From JAHEEL01 sp963700375 (lineage in GTDB: Bacteria; Actinomycetota; Acidimicrobiia; Spongiisociales; UBA5794), in assembly GCA_963700375.1 (NCBI GenBank), contig CAVOXF010000001.1, positions 160,633-224,632 of the forward strand: 64,000 bases of DNA, read 5' to 3'. A program made the translations under genes and the position numbers. This document shows, piece after piece, positions 61,536-64,000 of this stretch (its first letter is position 1; each line of letters begins with the position of its first letter). Below the pieces are notes generated by a model, which saw nothing but the letters and a program-made list of their open reading frames with translations, had not been told where the DNA came from and did no database searches.

Positions 61536-62152
61536 GACCGATCCGCCATCAGCCCGAAGTATCCGGCCGGGTCGTGTTTGCCGTACAGCGCATACCAATG
61601 GTCAATCGTCGGTCGATCGTAGAAGGCCAGCCGCTCGAAAATCGCCTTGGCGAACTCGACCGGGGCGATTCCGCTAGCCGTGATCAGATCGCCATCGGTC
61701 GCGACCAGTTCGTCTTGGTACCGAGCGCGCCCCGTGTAGGCGTCCGACTCAAGAATCTGCACGGCGTTCGACGTGTGATTCCGGTCGTTCAGCACTCCGC
61801 CGCGCGCCAGCCCAACGGTTGCACCGCAGATGGCGGCCACCGGTACACCCGCATCCAGGAATCGAGCGGCCATAGAAACGAACGCGATGTTCTGACCGGC
61901 CAACCAAGTGTCGGCACCGGGCAGGATCAACATGTCGGAGTCGGCCGGTTCGAGCTCGCGGATCGTGATGTCGGGTGTGAGACGCAGGCCGCCTTTTGTC
62001 GTCACCTGTTGGTCGGTCTCGGCGACGGTGACCACCCGGTACCGCTTCCCCTCGGCGTGCCAGTCACCGGATCCGAGGTGGGCGACCGCGTAGCCGGCTT
62101 CCCAGTCGGCCCACGTGTCGTAGATGCCAACGTGGATCGTCTCAACACTCAT
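61532..62152 (-). CDS. DJ-1/PfpI-family protein
   Basis: A 206-residue class I glutamine-amidotransferase-like protein. The nucleophile Cys is in VAAICGATVGLARGGVL, and an acidic partner lies in the LILPGADTW strand. It starts MSVETIHVGIYDTWADWE and resembles YdeA/YoaZ-like stress proteins. GGGAG precedes ATG 62152. It is the first gene of a two-gene operon with MarR and lies next to a strong palindrome. Confidence 0.9.
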   Translation of the reverse strand: MSVETIHVGIYDTWADWEAGYAVAHLGSGDWHAEGKRYRVVTVAETDQQVTTKGGLRLTPDITIRELEPADSDMLILPGADTWLAGQNIAFVSMAARFLDAGVPVAAICGATVGLARGGVLNDRNHTSNAVQILESDAYTGRARYQDELVATDGDLITASGIAPVEFAKAIFERLAFYDRPTIDHWYALYGKHDPAGYFGLMADRS

Positions 62153-62167
62153 CTTGCTCCCATCCTG

Positions 62168-62206
62168 CTTGACAACATACTTACATTACGACAGCATATT
62201 GTCAAG
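62168..62206. promoter_or_regulatory. MarR-type palindromic operator with overlapping promoter elements
   Basis: CTTGACAA (62168-62175) and TTGTCAAG (62199-62206) are perfect 8-bp arms, extending to 12 bp with mismatches, starting 16 nt upstream of the PfpI-like start. Each arm contains TTGACA, a -35 consensus, on one strand. The region is AT-richer than its surroundings. Confidence 0.65.
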
Positions 62207-62919
62207 TCTACCGACATCGGGCACAGAGACCCTGCACTCACAACTGCCTCGACCCGAAAGGCGTGTCGCGCAACAATGAGCTCGCACCGGGCAAAGCACC
62301 GTGACCCTGGTCCACGCGTTCACAGTCGATCGTCCTGGAGATCGGGCGGAGGAGGTGTGCAGCTGGTGGGCGACGTGACACCGCCGCGGCGATGAGCCCT
62401 GCGGTAGGCGGGACCGCAATGACGACGCCGACGATCGTGAGCCATGGGATCACGAACGGGTGGCCCTGGCCACCAAGAGCCGAAGCATGGTTCCTCAGGC
62501 AACCTTCTTCAAACAGCTACGACCGTCCGTGCTGGCACAGTGCCAGTTGCCGGAGGTCATGTCCGATCGATACGGGACGTTCCGGAAGCCTACGTCTTGG
62601 TGAACTGAGAAGACGCAGAGGCCCGCCGGAGCGGGCCCCGCACCCAGCCACCGAAGCGACTGGGGTGACATGCAGACGTTATCGCCCATCAGCGTCCAAT
62701 TCTCGAGTCAATCCTCACCCGTGCGACCGCCAGACCGAGCGGAGCGACAGTGAAGCCTCGAGTGCCTCGACGATCGGCTGCTGGGGCCTGCACCCGCCAC
62801 TCACCGCAGGCATTGCAGGATCAAGCGTCGCTGGAACTCCATCTTCGCTGGCGATCGTTCCAGTGCGCGATGTCTCGCCCTTCCACACTCGAAAGTGGTC
62901 TGTCCCGGGTTTGGTGGAG
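62207..62919. other. Intergenic accessory DNA; a hairpin and an IS3 inverted repeat
   Basis: No supported gene. GGCCCGC-CGGA-GCGGGCC (62621-62638) is a perfect 7-bp hairpin. TGTCCCGGGTTTGGTGGAGTCA (62901-62922) matches the terminal repeat style of IS3-family elements. Sequence is less coding-like than elsewhere. Confidence 0.45.
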
Positions 62920-63138
62920 TCAGCTCACTTGACTCAGGAGTGCGGCGAGTTGGTTGCGGTGGATGGTTTCGTATTCGATTGGGGTGTGCATACCGATGCT
63001 CGAGTGGCGTCGTTGACGGTTGTGGAAGATCTCAAGGTACTCGAAGATCGCTTTGGCCAGTTCGACATGGGTGGGCATTCCGGCGTTCCATCGCACCTCC
63101 ACGTCGCTGGCCAACCCTTGCACACGGCGATGCCACAT
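62901..63138 (-). mobile_element. IS3-family remnant: terminal repeat and transposase C-terminus
   Basis: Minus-strand 62920-63138 encodes the C-terminal end of an IS3-type OrfB (THVELAKAIFEYLEIFHNRQRRHSSIGMHTPIEYE), the region after the catalytic Glu in DDE integrases. The stop codon lies inside the 22-bp terminal repeat (62901-62922). OrfA, the catalytic core and the other end are missing. Confidence 0.7.
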
Positions 63139-63176
63139 GGCGCGCTACCGACACATACGAACATCGAACCGGCGGG

Positions 63177-63551
63177 TCACAAGAGGCCAACCAGTGCGGC
63201 CCCGTCAGAGTTGTCAATGATGAACTTCCAGGAACCGTCGGTCTGGCGCCGGAGAACTTCGGCGCTTGCGCCCTCTACTGTTGAGCCCTCGCTGTGTTGG
63301 ACTGACCAGGTCCAATGTACGAGGGCGATGTTGCCGGCCTCCAATACGATCGAGTCGGCTAGGTTCAACTCCAGACCGGCCGCAATGAAGCCCTGGTGGA
63401 CAGCCCGAATTGCGTCCCATCCCTCGACGATGCCGTCGTAGTCAGCGAATACGGCTCCGGGTTCGTACAAATCTCGCAGCTCCTCGACGTCGCCACTGCG
63501 CAGACAACGTTCGAGCCGCCTACTGACCTGCTCTGGCCCCTCGTTGCCCAT
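63177..63551 (-). CDS. SnoaL/DUF4440-like NTF2-fold protein
   Basis: A 124-residue protein. It starts RRLERCLRSGDVEELRDLYEPGAVFADYDGIVEGWDAIRAVHQGF and ends with the beta strands of an NTF2-like fold (VHWTWSV, ASAEVLRRQTDGSWKFIIDN). Such domains act as small enzymes or ligand binders. It directly follows the IS3 remnant. The start ATG 63551 has GGCGAG upstream. Confidence 0.8.
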   Translation of the reverse strand: MGNEGPEQVSRRLERCLRSGDVEELRDLYEPGAVFADYDGIVEGWDAIRAVHQGFIAAGLELNLADSIVLEAGNIALVHWTWSVQHSEGSTVEGASAEVLRRQTDGSWKFIIDNSDGAALVGLL

Positions 63552-64000
63552 CTCGCCCTCCTCCGCCTATTCCCGTGGCGGAATGAACTACCGCAGGTCT
63601 TGAAGTCTCAGTCCAATGAGCAGGCTCTGAACCCCGCGTGCCGGGCAGTCTGCCTTCCGCTGCTCGGGGCAACGGCCCCTGAGCGACACCGTTCAGCGGA
63701 GGGCGAATGGCGAGCGCCGTTCGCACCTGTGACGTCAGGTGCAGTCTCACTTCGGCGGTGGGAGGATGCGGCCGAGCAGGCGAGCGATCACTGCTGACCA
63801 CGGGCACAAGCAACCCGATGAACCCGGTTGTCACGAACACGTCCCGGTACTCGCGGGCGAGGAGGGCAGAGTCGAGCGGCCCGGTGTCGTCGCCAAGCCG
63901 ACCCGCCGTCGTGAAGAAGGCGGTCGTTCGCAGCGCGGGGCGCGTCTGCCCAACGCACGACGGCAGAATCCGTGCTTGAAGCGTTCTTGGCCTTGTGCCG
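63552..64000. other. Right end of window, no clear gene
   Basis: An open minus-strand frame runs from the edge to about 63520 (containing FVTTGFIGLLVPVVSS), but it lacks family likeness and a ribosome site within the window. It may be the end of a gene that continues beyond the window, or non-coding. Confidence 0.3.

Noticed and set aside
62392..63441. 349-codon plus-strand frame in the IS region
   Set aside because: It runs antisense to the IS3 transposase tail and the SnoaL-like gene, with no ribosome site or domain.

Overview
The window is 64 kb of high-GC DNA with dense genes, many 4-bp ATGA/GTGA start-stop overlaps and frequent GTG starts. It carries a SARP/AfsR-type regulator, a DUF2510 protein, a Nur-like Fur protein with a Nur-type operator, a zinc anti-sigma factor and many small lipoproteins. 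Together these point to an actinobacterium, perhaps an uncultured Acidimicrobiia-like lineage (inference, low certainty). I see no rRNA, intact tRNA, CRISPR array, prophage or intact insertion sequence.

Layout. 0-5.9 kb: a SARP regulator running off the left edge, two tandem secreted paralogues, a TMEM175-like channel, a frameshifted acyl-CoA dehydrogenase and a DUF427 protein. 6-15.6 kb: a kinase/aminotransferase fusion downstream of a modABC molybdate importer, PadR, a universal stress protein, alanine dehydrogenase, a class III aminotransferase and TetR. 15.7-19.3 kb: a COG2403 GTPase-like protein, ornithine carbamoyltransferase and an ABC ATPase with a damaged signature. 19.5-26.3 kb: membrane proteins, an SLC12-like transporter, and cysK-cysE behind a cysteine-rich leader peptide and terminator hairpin. 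26.5-30.4 kb: a decayed CoaX-like fragment, DUF2892, a membrane thioredoxin, an ECF sigma/anti-sigma pair, and a ferric-reductase-like/ApbE pair. 30.4-39 kb: a DrrAB-type exporter, a two-component system with an extra histidine kinase, and a DUF4956/CotH module whose promoters carry 7-4-7 direct repeats like PhoP boxes. 39-50 kb: kynureninase, pckA, several single metabolic genes and a short UvrA paralogue. 50-54.4 kb: a nickel/cobalt ECF importer (cbiMQO) divergent from a Nur-like regulator across a 17-bp Nur-type operator, followed by a ferrochelatase-like gene. 54.6-60.5 kb: an acyltransferase, a lipoprotein, a PEP-synthase/rifampin-phosphotransferase-like enzyme coupled to a PlsY-like acyltransferase, and phosphatidylserine decarboxylase. 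60.7-64 kb: accessory DNA with IS110 and IS3 remnants and a MarR-PfpI operon with a palindromic operator.

Three genes (SARP at about 87, acyl-CoA dehydrogenase at about 4192, ApbE at about 29690) are each broken by an apparent single-base indel in a short C/G run. Uncorrected assembly errors are at least as likely as real pseudogenes. The most interesting systems are the cysteine leader upstream of cysKE, the PhoP-like boxes linking the two-component system to CotH/DUF4956, the Nur-controlled nickel module, and the PEP-dikinase-like/PlsY-like pair.
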